The notes beneath the pieces are model-generated. The model was given only the letters and a program-made list of their open reading frames with translations. It was not told the DNA's origin and ran no database searches. A program made the position numbers and the translations under genes. Of a DNA stretch of 33,151 bases, positions 14,940 to 24,994 are shown in pieces. Positions within the stretch are counted from its first letter, which is position 1, and each line of letters opens with the position of its first letter. Source of the DNA: DATFYM01 sp035315065 (lineage in GTDB: Bacteria > Acidobacteriota > Terriglobia > UBA7540); NCBI GenBank assembly GCA_035315065.1, contig DATFYM010000017.1, positions 1 through 33,151 of the forward strand. The letters run 5' to 3'.

Positions 14940-16007
14940 ATGCGCTTCTCGATCATGATCACTGCCGTGGACGCCCATGCCGGCGGAGAACCCGGAAGGG
15001 TCATTGTGGGCGGCGTGCTCGACGTGCCGGGCAGGACCATGTTTGAGAAGAAAGCCTACCTGGAGACCCGAGCCGACCACCTTCGCCGGCGCATGCTGCG
15101 CGAGCCCCGTGGCTATCCCGCCGCCAACTGCAACCTGATCCTTCCGCCCACGCGCCCGGACGCCGATGCGGGCTTCGTCATCATGGAGCAGACCGAGTAC
15201 CCGCCAATGTCCGGCACCAACACCATCTGCGTAGTGACCGTGCTCATCGAGACCGGCATGGTCCCAGCGCGCGAGCCGATCACGCGGCTCAGGCTGGAGA
15301 CTCCGGCCGGCTTGGTCGCGGTGGAGGCCGAAGTGGCCGGCGGCAAGGTCACCCGCGTCACCTTCGAGAACGTGCCCGCTTTCGCCGTTCATCTGGACAC
15401 CCCGGTGGAGGTTCCCACCCTGGGCACGGTAACGGTGGATGTGGCCTACGGCGGCATGTTCTACGTCATCGCCGACGCGGCGCGGCTGGGGCTGCGACTC
15501 GCGCCGGACGAAGCCCGAGACATTGTCCGCCTCGGGGAAATGATCAAAGCGGCCACGCGCGAACAGTTGCCGGCGGTGCACCCGGAAAACCCGGCTATCA
15601 GCGGCGTGACGATTGCCCAGTTGTCCGGGCCGGCAGCGAGCCCGGGCGCGGCAGCCAGGAACGCGGTGGTGGTCTCCACCGGGTCCCTCGATTGGAATCG
15701 GCCGGCCTCGTGGACGGGCGCGCTCGATCGCTCGCCTTGCGGCACCGGCACCTGCGCCAAGATGGCAACCCTGCACGCCAAGGGAAAACTGGCACTTGGC
15801 CAGGACTTTCCCCACGAAGGGATCCTGGGGACCATCTTCACCGGACGACTCATCCGGGAAACGCGAGTGGGACCTTACCCGGCCGTGGTCCCAACGCTAA
15901 GCGGCAAGGCCTGGATCACCGGCTTCGCCCAATACGTGGTTGATCCGGACGATCCGTTTCCCGACGGCTTCACGGTCGGCGATATCTGGGGTTCGAATGC
16001 GGACTGA
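14940..16007 (+). CDS. Proline racemase / hydroxyproline epimerase-dehydratase family protein
   Basis: A 355-aa member of the proline racemase superfamily, cofactor-independent enzymes that racemise, epimerise or dehydrate proline and hydroxyprolines. The start TAVDAHAGGEPGRV is the classic family opening. The first catalytic position carries Ser91 (MSGTNT) where racemases have Cys (MCGHG), while the second keeps Cys267 in DRSPCGTGTCAKMA. A Ser/Cys pair is a known variant in the family, so the substrate cannot be assigned by name. The GGMFYVI and EGILGTIFTGRL segments agree with full length. A TATAAT sequence lies at 14884, but no good -35 box was seen. The next gene encodes a CBM9-like protein. 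Confidence 0.88.
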   Translation: MRFSIMITAVDAHAGGEPGRVIVGGVLDVPGRTMFEKKAYLETRADHLRRRMLREPRGYPAANCNLILPPTRPDADAGFVIMEQTEYPPMSGTNTICVVTVLIETGMVPAREPITRLRLETPAGLVAVEAEVAGGKVTRVTFENVPAFAVHLDTPVEVPTLGTVTVDVAYGGMFYVIADAARLGLRLAPDEARDIVRLGEMIKAATREQLPAVHPENPAISGVTIAQLSGPAASPGAAARNAVVVSTGSLDWNRPASWTGALDRSPCGTGTCAKMATLHAKGKLALGQDFPHEGILGTIFTGRLIRETRVGPYPAVVPTLSGKAWITGFAQYVVDPDDPFPDGFTVGDIWGSNAD

Positions 16008-16014
16008 ACGCTCA

Positions 16015-16155
16015 GAAGCTGTGAATTGCGAAGGAGCTTCCAGCACAGAGGCACAGAGAAAAATGGGGAACGCCAGGAAACCAACGACATCTTCATGTGA
16101 TCCTCGTTCTCTTCTCTGTGTCTCCGTGCCTCTGCGTTTAGTCTTTCGTAGCTTC
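16015..16155. repeat. MITE-like palindromic repeat, copy B
   Basis: A 141-bp element bounded by GAAGCTGTGAA and TTCGTAGCTTC, with internal CACAGAGGCACAGAGAA words on the left arm and TTCTCTGTGTCTCCGTGCC words on the right. Its left end is the exact reverse complement of the right end of copy A. It begins eight bases after the racemase-family stop codon and runs up to the next gene. Confidence 0.8.
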
Positions 16156-16275
16156 ATCGCGATTCTGGCACTCCTGACGCTGCCCCACGACTCCAGCACG
16201 GCCGCCAGCGCCGGGCTTGCAACTCACCTCGGAGAAAAGGAGGCCCGCTGCTCCACCATCGCCGCGGGAACAGCC

Positions 16276-16947
16276 ATGGCCCAATCCAGCCCTTACACGA
16301 GCACCAACCGCATTAACTCCAAGCCCATCTCGGAAGACTTCGTGCCTGACGGCGACCTCCACAAGCGCGTTTGGGAAACCGCCGAGTGGGTGGAGTTCGA
16401 TCATGCCATGTCCGGCGCGCCCTCCTACCCGCAGGCCGTAACCAAGGTGGCGGCGCTCTGGACAGCCCACTATGTCTACTTCAGCTTCCGCTGCCACTAC
16501 ACGTCGCTCAATACCTTTCCGGGCGAGGACCCCGCCAAGGAGCGCTGGGAGCTGTGGACCCGCGACGTGGCCGAGGTGTTCCTGAACCCTCAGCCGGAGC
16601 GCGTAAGCCACTACTATGAGTTCGAGGTGGCGCCCAACAATCAATGGATCGATCTCGAAATCGATAAGACCAAAACTCCGTTTAACGACGCCGGCTGGGA
16701 TTCGCATTTCCAGCACGCGACCCGCGTCGACGCGGGGAACCACGTCTGGACCTGCGAAATGAGAATTCCGGTGAGACCGATGGGAGTGGAAGCAGTTCGA
16801 GCGGGCGAGGAGTGGCGGGTCAACTTCTTTCGCGCCGACGGCCCCGGCAGCGACTCCGAGCGCCGATTCATGTCGTGGAGCACCATCCCGGAGGGAACAT
16901 CGTTTCACGTGCCGGAGCGCTTCGGGATCATTTACTTTGTCCGGTGA
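16276..16947 (+). CDS. CBM9-like (carbohydrate-binding domain) protein
   Basis: A 223-aa protein that is almost entirely a CBM9-like beta-sandwich domain: DGDLHKRVWETAEWVEF near the start, AALWTAHYVYFSFRCH, an RDVAEVFLNP segment, YYEFEVAPNNQWIDLEI, and ending WRVNFFRADG and PERFGIIYFV. Such domains bind carbohydrates and often stand alone in Acidobacteria. The frame stays open upstream through the palindromic repeat and includes a hydrophobic RSFIAILALLTL stretch, so a longer form with a signal peptide made partly of repeat sequence is possible. The ATG at 16276 is the conservative choice, with only a weak GGGA site before it. Confidence 0.75.
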   Translation: MAQSSPYTSTNRINSKPISEDFVPDGDLHKRVWETAEWVEFDHAMSGAPSYPQAVTKVAALWTAHYVYFSFRCHYTSLNTFPGEDPAKERWELWTRDVAEVFLNPQPERVSHYYEFEVAPNNQWIDLEIDKTKTPFNDAGWDSHFQHATRVDAGNHVWTCEMRIPVRPMGVEAVRAGEEWRVNFFRADGPGSDSERRFMSWSTIPEGTSFHVPERFGIIYFVR

Positions 16948-17025
16948 TACCAATCGCCCTCTGCCTATCCGCAACGGTGACGGATCTGCGGGCGTCCAGC
17001 GGTCGAGCGGAGCTACAAGCCACCG

Positions 17026-17235
17026 TCACCGGCTGCTGGCTACCTTGGCGGTTTGAGTGCAGGAAGAAGCGGCGGCGGGGTTTTCGTCGGTTGCGTCGTG
17101 CTTCGCCATGGCGTCGATCCGCTCGTGGATGTAGGTTTCGTAGAGTTTGATGGTTGCCGTCAGACGACGGATATAGGCCCAGCATACGGCGAGCCCGGCC
17201 GCGAAGCCAGCCAGAAACAAAGGAAGCAATTTCAT
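17026..17235 (-). CDS. Small single-span membrane protein
   Basis: A 69-aa protein with an N-terminal membrane segment (LLPLFLAGFAAGLAVCWAY, about 3-21) followed by a charged, probably coiled-coil helix (RRLTATIKLYETYIHERI) and a small polar tail. The start is decided by an excellent GGAGG site five bases upstream; a longer upstream frame would cross a conserved palindrome. The layout resembles small inner-membrane proteins of unknown function (YtxH/LapA-like size), but no family is claimed. Its upstream region (17318-17340) carries the palindrome shared with three other sites. Confidence 0.65.
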   Translation of the reverse strand: MKLLPLFLAGFAAGLAVCWAYIRRLTATIKLYETYIHERIDAMAKHDATDENPAAASSCTQTAKVASSR

Positions 17236-17317
17236 AATCGCCTCCGCAATCTGCCTAGCGGGTTGTGCCCGACACCACTGTTGGCTGTTAATCAGACTGA
17301 CATTAAGCGATGACTGC

Positions 17318-17340
17318 GTCTGTTCCGAATGGAACACTTT
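17318..17340 (-). promoter_or_regulatory. Shared palindrome TGTTCC-N4-GGAACA, site 1
   Basis: Read on the minus strand: AAAGTGTTCCATTCGGAACA followed by GAC, a perfect 6-4-6 inverted repeat. It lies about 85-105 bp upstream of the small membrane protein gene. The homology to site 4 (28276) continues for about 57 bp, including an identical GTCAGTCTGA block. Confidence 0.6.
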
Positions 17341-17341
17341 T

Positions 17342-17654
17342 CCATCTTTTTTGCAATGATCAGAGTGTTAACTCGATGGTAACAGAGGGGGAGTACTCCT
17401 CCAAAACCGACAGCTTCTCCGCTCGCCGAAGAGATGTCGCCATTGGACGTCACGACCCCTAGCGGAAGCCGGCCAATAAGGAGAAACCAACCAGTTTCAT
17501 TTCGTGGTTCATCCGCTGAAGGATTCTGGACCAAGGGCCACGCTTTGCGTCGTGTTGATTGCCGCGAGTACCGACCTCTTGGGCTTCGACAACAGGACCG
17601 GTGTCGCCGGACGGTGGGATTCCTCAGCCACTTCTTTCAAAGTAGGAAGCGTCG
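17342..17654. other. Gene-free region between site 1 and the XRE gene
   Basis: No supported gene. It holds a perfect 10-bp palindrome GGAGTACTCC at 17390-17399 and an AT-richer first 60 bp that may contain promoter elements. Confidence 0.4.
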
Positions 17655-17876
17655 CTAGCCCGGCGTCAATTCCACCTCACCGTCGTCGTAAAAGAACCGG
17701 TGTACGGGCACGTCAAGGGCATCCGCCAAGGTGTCCAACATCTCCAACGTTGGAACCTCGTGGCCCTTCTCCAGCCGCGCCATAAGGCCCTTCGCGAGCC
17801 CCGGCTTCGCATCGAGGTATTCGCGAGATAACGAACGCTCGAGTCGAATCCGTTCAATCCGCGTTCCCATTCTCAT
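17655..17876 (-). CDS. XRE-family helix-turn-helix regulator
   Basis: A 73-aa protein that is essentially one Cro/CI-type helix-turn-helix domain: RIERIRLERSLSREYL, then AKGLMARLEKGHEVPTLEML, then LADALDVPVHRFFYDD. The start at 17876 is preferred to 17921 because it has a GGGGGGA site about nine bases upstream and removes a low-complexity N-terminus. Single-domain XRE proteins usually bind palindromic operators. The palindrome at 18047-18069 lies about 170 bp upstream of its own start, and related palindromes precede its neighbours, so autoregulation is plausible but unproven. Confidence 0.8.
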   Translation of the reverse strand: MRMGTRIERIRLERSLSREYLDAKPGLAKGLMARLEKGHEVPTLEMLDTLADALDVPVHRFFYDDGEVELTPG

Positions 17877-18046
17877 GCTCGATGTCCCCCCAACATCGTT
17901 GCCAACGTCGCTGGGGTCCACGCCAGGAATCCGATCCGGTTCCCCGAGACCTCAACTCCCCTCAAGCCCCAGTTCGTGACACCCTACTGGCCATCCACTT
18001 CAAAGAAGATGGCTGAATTGCGTGATGACATATTCAATATCACCAA

Positions 18047-18069
18047 GTCTGTACCATATGGAACACTTT
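18047..18069 (-). promoter_or_regulatory. Shared palindrome, site 2
   Basis: Read on the minus strand: AAAGTGTTCCATATGGTACA then GAC, one mismatch from a perfect TGTTCC/GGAACA repeat. It lies upstream of the XRE gene. An ATGTCA block follows at nearly the same distance as in site 1. Confidence 0.55.
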
Positions 18070-18102
18070 ACGAGATTTATGAAAAAAAGCGTTGGCGTGT
18101 GC

Positions 18103-18174
18103 TCAGTCGCGGAGGACGATGCTGAGGAGGGAACCGTTGACCTGCAAGGTGCCGTTGTAGTTGTGGATTGAGCT
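18103..18174 (-). pseudogene. Remnant of a Crp/Fnr C-terminus
   Basis: On the minus strand the frame ends NYNGTLQVNGSLLSIVLRD-stop, nearly identical to the end of the intact Crp/Fnr protein at 19770 (YNGGNGGLQVN, SSLLSIVLRD). At DNA level the last bases before and after the stop are also shared (TGTGCTCAGTCGCGGAGGAC). Only about 20 codons remain, directly abutting the stop of the GGDEF gene. Confidence 0.8.
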
Positions 18175-19520
18175 TAGTTCACGGCCCGCGCGGCGCGTAG
18201 CCGCTCGTCTTTCATCACATACAGGGCTCTGTCCGCGGCGTGAAGAAGGGTTCCGATGCTATCCGCATCCTTGGGAAAGCTGGCAATTCCGATGCTGACG
18301 GAAAGGGTTGGCTTTTCGGCATCTTTCGCCAGAAAATCGCAAATCCGCTGCGCTACCAATTTGGCTTCGGCTGCGCTTGCTTCCGGCAGGACCAGAGCAA
18401 ACTCGTCCCCGCCCTGGCGCGCGGCAGTGTCAAGGGACCGGCAGACGTCGGTCAGAATCTGCGCCACTCTGCCGAGCGCCCGGTTTCCCGCCAGATGACC
18501 AGATCGATCGTTGATTCCTTTCAATCCATCGAGGTCCAGCAATAGAAGAGAGAACTCCCGGCCGGTGCGCTGGGATCGACTGATCTCGGCGTTCAACACC
18601 TCAAAAAGGCGGCGAAAATTGGCCAAGCCCGTCAGTGGATCACTCAATGCCTGGCTTCGTAGCTGTTCCTCCAGCGCCCGCTGTTCCGTGATATCCACCG
18701 CGATCATTTCATAGCCGGCAAAACCCCCATCGTCGTCACGGACGCCGCGACCGCTGAGCACGGCTTTCAGAGTGGTGCCGTTTTTCCGCGGCCATTCTAT
18801 CTCGACGGGCTCGATTCGGATGGTCTCCGGGTCGTGGCCGCCCAACGGCATTCCTGGAGCATGCTCGAGGAAGATCTCGGTCCAATGGTTCGCCGCCAAA
18901 AGTTCTTCTTTGGTGGGGTAGCCCAGCATCGCCAAGAAAGCCAGGTTGACGTCGAGAAGCTTCCCCTTAGCATCGCAGTGGAATATTCCGTAAGCGGGAT
19001 TGTCCACCAGGGCGCGATACAGCGATTTTGAATGCTTCAAGGCCTTTCCAGCCTCTGCCAGCTCCGAGCGCAGTTTTTTTTCGTTTAGGGCGCGGCGCAC
19101 GGCCATGGGCAATTGCGCGATATGGTCTCGTTCGACGTAATAGAAATCATGAGCGGTTAGTTCCGCAACGGATTCACTTTCCAGTGCTGTAGTCAGAAAG
19201 AGAAGGGGAATCTCCTCCACCGTTTGATCAAGAAGCTGCAAGTCCTGCGATCCTTTCCAACTCGGACTGGGGTACTCGGCTACGACGAAATCATAAGAAG
19301 ATTGGGAACGAAGCTGTTCCGTGCACTGTGCCAAGGTCAAAACGACATCGGCGCTCACCGTGAATTGCGCTTTCTCGAGCTCTTCCACGCAGCAGTCTAC
19401 CGCCTGTGCATCGCTGTGGATGAACAGGACGCGGAGGGGACGTTGTCTGTGGGAAACCGCGCGGTCCAGAGGGACATTTTTCTGGTCAAACTGGATTTCG
19501 TTCTGAGCGACGTTCAACAT
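18174..19520 (-). CDS. Diguanylate cyclase with receiver-like, PAS and GGDEF domains
   Basis: A 448-aa signalling protein that should make c-di-GMP. Order: a receiver-like domain (about 28-145) in which the expected phospho-acceptor Asp is replaced by VVAEY, so it is probably not phosphorylated; a PAS domain (about 165-285, GIFHCDAKGKLLDVNLAFL); and a GGDEF domain (about 290-440). The GGDEF motif is intact (RQGGDEFALVLPE, about 370) and a product-inhibition I-site RSLD sits five residues before it. The ATG at 19520 is chosen over 19547 because GGAGG lies five bases upstream. The conserved palindrome site 3 lies about 90-110 bp upstream. There is no membrane segment. Confidence 0.93.
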   Translation of the reverse strand: MLNVAQNEIQFDQKNVPLDRAVSHRQRPLRVLFIHSDAQAVDCCVEELEKAQFTVSADVVLTLAQCTEQLRSQSSYDFVVAEYPSPSWKGSQDLQLLDQTVEEIPLLFLTTALESESVAELTAHDFYYVERDHIAQLPMAVRRALNEKKLRSELAEAGKALKHSKSLYRALVDNPAYGIFHCDAKGKLLDVNLAFLAMLGYPTKEELLAANHWTEIFLEHAPGMPLGGHDPETIRIEPVEIEWPRKNGTTLKAVLSGRGVRDDDGGFAGYEMIAVDITEQRALEEQLRSQALSDPLTGLANFRRLFEVLNAEISRSQRTGREFSLLLLDLDGLKGINDRSGHLAGNRALGRVAQILTDVCRSLDTAARQGGDEFALVLPEASAAEAKLVAQRICDFLAKDAEKPTLSVSIGIASFPKDADSIGTLLHAADRALYVMKDERLRAARAVN

Positions 19521-19607
19521 ACGAGCCTCCACCAAAACCGTCCGCATAGGGAGGAGCGGCTAAGGCGCAGATCTTTCATGTCCATACTAACAAGGTCAGA
19601 AAACCGT

Positions 19608-19630
19608 GTCTGTCTCGTTTGGAACACTTT
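19608..19630 (-). promoter_or_regulatory. Shared palindrome, site 3
   Basis: Read on the minus strand: AAAGTGTTCCAAACGAGACA then GACACG. The left half-site is exact and the right half-site is weaker. It lies about 90-110 bp upstream of the GGDEF start, the same distance as site 1 from its gene. Confidence 0.55.
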
Positions 19631-19769
19631 CGATATTATTGAACTTTGTTACACTGGCTACACAATCGACCCTCCAGTTTAGGCCAATAGGTTATCGCTA
19701 GGGGACCGCCGGGGAATACGCAGGCGCGGCCATGGCGGTGGACGCCGAATCGGAGCATTTGGGCTGTGC

Positions 19770-20429
19770 TCAGTCGCGGAGGACGATGCTGAGAAGAGAA
19801 CTGTTAACCTGCAAGCCACCGTTGCCACCGTTGTAGTCGATCAAGCCCAACTTCCTGAACTTGTTCATGAAGGAACTAACCCGAGCCCGACTGGCGCCGA
19901 CCATCTGCGCCAGAGTCTCCTGGCTGATCTTCGGAACTACAGACTGAGGTTTGCCGTCTTTGCCAAAGTGGGAGAGCAACAAAAGAGAGCGAGCCAGCCG
20001 CCTCTCGGTAGAGTTAAAGAGTTGGTCAACCAGGTCTTCTTCCACGCGAACGGTGCGAGCCAACGCATACGACACGAAAAGGTCCGCAAAGTCGACGTCC
20101 TCATGAAGCAGCCGCACTACCGCGTCCTTGTTAAATCGAAGGACCGTCGAGCGTCCGATTGAGCTGGCGCTAGACATCCTGACCGAATGGCCAACCACTA
20201 AGCTGCCCTCGCCAAAGAAGTGGCCAGTCTCAGCGATGGCGAGAACCGCCTCCTTGCCCTGCTTGGATACAACCGTTTGCTTAATCTTACCTTTCTGAAC
20301 ATAAAACACTGCATCCGCCGGGTCCCCTTGCGAGTAGATCGCTTGCCGGTGACGGAAGTCTTGAACGAGGCTCTCGAGTTTTCCGAGGAAAGCCTGCGGT
20401 GTGAGAGGCCGAGATCGCTTGCGTGCCAT
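19770..20429 (-). CDS. Crp/Fnr-family transcriptional regulator
   Basis: A 219-aa regulator with a cyclic-nucleotide-binding-type beta barrel (about 20-135; IYSQGDPADAVFYVQKGKIK, then GHFFGEGSLVVG) and a C-terminal winged helix (about 165-210; ISQETLAQMVGASRARVSSF). It contains no cysteine at all, so it is not an Fe-S FNR; a Crp- or Dnr-like ligand is more likely. The recognition helix (ASRARVSSFMNKF) fits the TGTGA half-site readers only in a general way. A GGGAG site is four bases before the ATG. It is a candidate reader of the CRP-type sites at 7153, 12647 and 14698. Part of its 3' end is duplicated at 18103. Confidence 0.92.
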   Translation of the reverse strand: MARKRSRPLTPQAFLGKLESLVQDFRHRQAIYSQGDPADAVFYVQKGKIKQTVVSKQGKEAVLAIAETGHFFGEGSLVVGHSVRMSSASSIGRSTVLRFNKDAVVRLLHEDVDFADLFVSYALARTVRVEEDLVDQLFNSTERRLARSLLLLSHFGKDGKPQSVVPKISQETLAQMVGASRARVSSFMNKFRKLGLIDYNGGNGGLQVNSSLLSIVLRD

Positions 20430-20576
20430 AATTCTCCCTTCGCTGGCACGTGGCTCGGCCCGGTGCTGACGCGTAATGCGGCTGGCACTGGGCGGGTCGC
20501 ACCCACAGCCAGATTATTCTCTAACGAAAATTCTAAACCCTGGAATCTCCCCTGTCAAGCACTCATTTGGCGGTTG

Positions 20577-20590
20577 TAACTCATGAGTTA
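20577..20590. promoter_or_regulatory. Perfect 14-bp palindrome TAACTCATGAGTTA
   Basis: A perfect inverted repeat in the gap between the DegT gene and the Crp/Fnr gene, 148 bp upstream of the latter's start. It could be an operator for the regulator gene; no function is shown. Confidence 0.4.
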
Positions 20591-20629
20591 TCTTCCATGG
20601 GGTGTTACCCCTCGTCACGTGCCAGATCC

Positions 20630-21829
20630 CTAATCCGTTTTCGATGCCGGGCTGACCTCAGGCGCGAGGCAATCACCGGTCCATGGCTTAATCACGCGCG
20701 CGTTATCGTAGAACTCGGCGATAGCAAGCCCGACCGCCGTTTGCTGCTCGTTACTCAACTCGGGGTAAATCGGAAAGGACAACACTTCCCGGCTGGCCTT
20801 TTCGGACTCGGGAAACTCTCCTGCCCGGTGACCCAGGTAACTGAACGCTGGTTGCAAGTGAAGGGGCAGAGGGTAGTAGATCTGGCTGGGAATTCCCCGC
20901 CGGCGGAGGAACTCCCGCAAGCGGTCGCGCTCGGAGCACCGGACGGTGAACTGGTTATAAACGTGAAAGAAGCCCGGGGGCTCCACGGGGAGCTTCACCC
21001 GATCGCCGAGGCCGCGGTCTTTGAATATCGCCGCGTAGCGCTGCGCGTTGCGCCGTCGCGCCGCTGTCCAAGCATCGAGGTGGCGCAACTTGACGCGGAG
21101 GATCGCGGCCTGAATCTCATCCAGCCGGCTGTTGGTGCCAAGCACTTCGAACGAGTACCGTTGGCGGCTGCCGTGGTCGCGCAGGAGGCGGAAGCGATCG
21201 GCCAATTCGGGATCGTTCGTGGTCAGCAGGCCGCCTTCTCCGGCGCCGCCAAGATTCTTGGAGGGAAAGAAACTGAAGCAGCCCACCGCGCCGAGGCTTC
21301 CCACTTTACTCCCCGGGCTCCCCCGATAACCCGCGTCGATCGACTGCGCGGCGTCCTCGACGACGGGAAGACGATGCGCCCGTGCCACCTCGAGAATCGG
21401 GTCGAGGTCGGCGGCGAGGCCGAACAAGTGTACCGGTAGGATCGCCCGCGTGCGCCCGCTGAGCGCCCTTTCGATCTGGTTCGGATCCAGATTGAAGGTG
21501 TCCGGTTGAATGTCGATGAACACCGGCTTCGCTCCCAGCCGGGCGATGGCGCCCGCCGAGGCGATAAAAGTGAACGGCGGGGTGACGACCTCGTCCCCGG
21601 CGCCGACGCCCAGCGCTTGCAAGGCCAAGATCAGCGCGTCCGTTCCCGACGCGCAGCCGACCGCCGCGCTGACGCCGACCCGCTGGGCAAGCTCCCATTC
21701 CAGCCCCTCGCCTTCCTTACCCAGGATGAACTGCTGGCTCTCCATCACACGCGTGACCGCAGCCATCACTTCGTCCCGAATGGTGGCGAATTGAGCTTTG
21801 AGATCGAGAAAGGGGAAAAGAAGTTCCAT
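20630..21829 (-). CDS. DegT/DnrJ/EryC1/StrS-family PLP aminotransferase
   Basis: A 399-aa PLP-dependent aminotransferase of the kind that puts an amino group on keto sugars of nucleotide-sugar pathways. The fold-type I motifs are complete: GCASGTDALILAL (58-70), TPPFTFIASAGAI, the PLP-contacting Asp159 in VVEDAAQSIDA, and Lys191 in FFPSKNLGGAGEGG forming the Schiff base. NSRLDEIQAAIL and the GIPSQIYYPLPLHLQ substrate segment follow. The length is normal for the family. The ATG lacks a clear ribosome-binding site and follows a palindromic repeat. No sugar-biosynthesis neighbours are visible, so the substrate is unknown. Confidence 0.9.
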   Translation of the reverse strand: MELLFPFLDLKAQFATIRDEVMAAVTRVMESQQFILGKEGEGLEWELAQRVGVSAAVGCASGTDALILALQALGVGAGDEVVTPPFTFIASAGAIARLGAKPVFIDIQPDTFNLDPNQIERALSGRTRAILPVHLFGLAADLDPILEVARAHRLPVVEDAAQSIDAGYRGSPGSKVGSLGAVGCFSFFPSKNLGGAGEGGLLTTNDPELADRFRLLRDHGSRQRYSFEVLGTNSRLDEIQAAILRVKLRHLDAWTAARRRNAQRYAAIFKDRGLGDRVKLPVEPPGFFHVYNQFTVRCSERDRLREFLRRRGIPSQIYYPLPLHLQPAFSYLGHRAGEFPESEKASREVLSFPIYPELSNEQQTAVGLAIAEFYDNARVIKPWTGDCLAPEVSPASKTD

Positions 21830-21839
21830 AAAACGACGA

Positions 21840-21936
21840 TTGAGTCATTGAGCCATTGGGTCATTGAACCATTGAAGACGGGAACCAAAACTCGGCTGCT
21901 TCTTCAATGGCTCAATGATTCAATGACTCAATGACC
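21840..21936. repeat. Palindrome of tandem TCATTGA words
   Basis: Left arm 21840-21878 (TTGAGTCATTGAGCCATTGG and on), right arm 21901-21936 (TCTTCAATGGCTCAATGATT and on), which are reverse complements with few mismatches around a 22-bp loop. It lies between pnp and the DegT gene, ten bases after the pnp stop, and may act as a transcript-end structure. Confidence 0.8.
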
Positions 21937-21945
21937 GAATTCCTG

Positions 21946-24081
<2,136 letters not shown>

Positions 24082-24124
24082 TGCATCTCCTTAGTAGGTC
24101 GTATTTCTGCCCGCCGGCACAGCG

Positions 24125-24193
24125 GTGTGTGTGTGAAGGAGGGAACAGGGAACTGTTCCCTGTTCCCTATTCCCTGTTCCCTCCGTCACACAC
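24125..24193. repeat. Palindrome of GGGAACA words between rpsO and pnp
   Basis: Left arm GTGTGTGTGAAGGAGGGAAC then AGGGAAC, right arm GTTCCCTGTTCCCTATTCCC and on to TCACACAC. The arms can fold into a long hairpin inside the rpsO-pnp intergenic region, where it could terminate or be a processing site for the transcript. Confidence 0.75.
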
Positions 24194-24539
24194 GCTCCGC
24201 GGGCCTCGCTCGCTTCGCCGCGCCGAAGCGCGATCTCTGGCGAGCGAATCCAGGTCAGGCGGCCGATGCCGCTGTGTTCTTGGTCGGGATAGGCCGCACG
24301 CGGCGCCCTACCCAAGTTGTGTTCCGCGCACCGCGGAAACTGCCGGTGTGGGGTTGGCCCAGCTTCGATCATGGTCTGTTCGACGAGGGGTGAAGAGGTG
24401 AGGAAAACCGGGGACAAAAATATGCACGGCGGAGCCGCGGCACCTCGCCGGAGCGAGACACAGCCGTTTGGCTCCCGGGGACTTTCTGAACCGTGAACTG
24501 GCCTGACTTGGGACTTCCGAACTCTCTGGTTGCAACAGA
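24194..24539. other. Remaining rpsO-pnp intergenic sequence
   Basis: No supported gene, although GC-rich frames are open on both strands. It is much longer than the usual rpsO-pnp spacer and may include decayed or inserted sequence. Confidence 0.4.
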
Positions 24540-24809
24540 CTACTTGCGAATGCCCAGGCTTTCAATCAACTTCTTGTAACGATCCGGGTTGCACCGCTTC
24601 AGGTACTCCAGCAGACGACGACGCTTGCTCACGATGATCAGCAGGCCGCGTCGTGAAGCATGATCTTTCCGGTGTGACTGGAAATGATTGTTCAAATAAC
24701 CGATGCGCTCGCTCAAGAGGGCAATCTGCACCTCCGGCGAACCCGTGTCCGCGGGGTTTACCCGGTAACGCTCCATCAAGCCTTTCTTCGTCTCCACACT
24801 CAAAGGCAT
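24540..24809 (-). CDS. rpsO: 30S ribosomal protein S15
   Basis: An 89-aa S15, full length. It shows the family blocks DTGSPEVQIALLSERI, LNNHFQSHRKDHASRRGLL and KRRRLLEYLKR, and ends YKKLIESLGIRK. It binds 16S rRNA in the small-subunit platform. A GAGGAG site lies eight bases before the ATG. It is followed by pnp on the same strand, as in most bacteria. Confidence 0.98.
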   Translation of the reverse strand: MPLSVETKKGLMERYRVNPADTGSPEVQIALLSERIGYLNNHFQSHRKDHASRRGLLIIVSKRRRLLEYLKRCNPDRYKKLIESLGIRK

Positions 24810-24890
24810 CCGCCAATCTCCTCGCTTCTCTTTTTCCCTTCTATACGATCATCAGAATAACACGTCCCGGGCGATGTGGAAAGTCTAAAA

Positions 24891-24990
24891 GAAATTTTGG
24901 ATTTTCGATTTTGGATTTTGGATTGAAGACCAAGACCTGATTTCTGTCGGCTCTTTCGTCTTCAATCCAAAATCCAAAATCCAAAATTTC
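24891..24990. repeat. Palindrome of tandem GATTTTG words
   Basis: Left arm 24891-24930, with a GATTTTG-type unit repeated, and right arm 24958-24990, nearly perfect reverse complements. The left arm carries one extra seven-base unit and the loop is 27 bp. It lies just after the DUF4442 stop, upstream of rpsO. Confidence 0.85.
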
Positions 24991-24994
24991 TTCG

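Noticed and set aside
14844..15815. A 323-codon minus-strand frame
   Set aside because: It is antisense to the proline-racemase-family gene and has no family resemblance.
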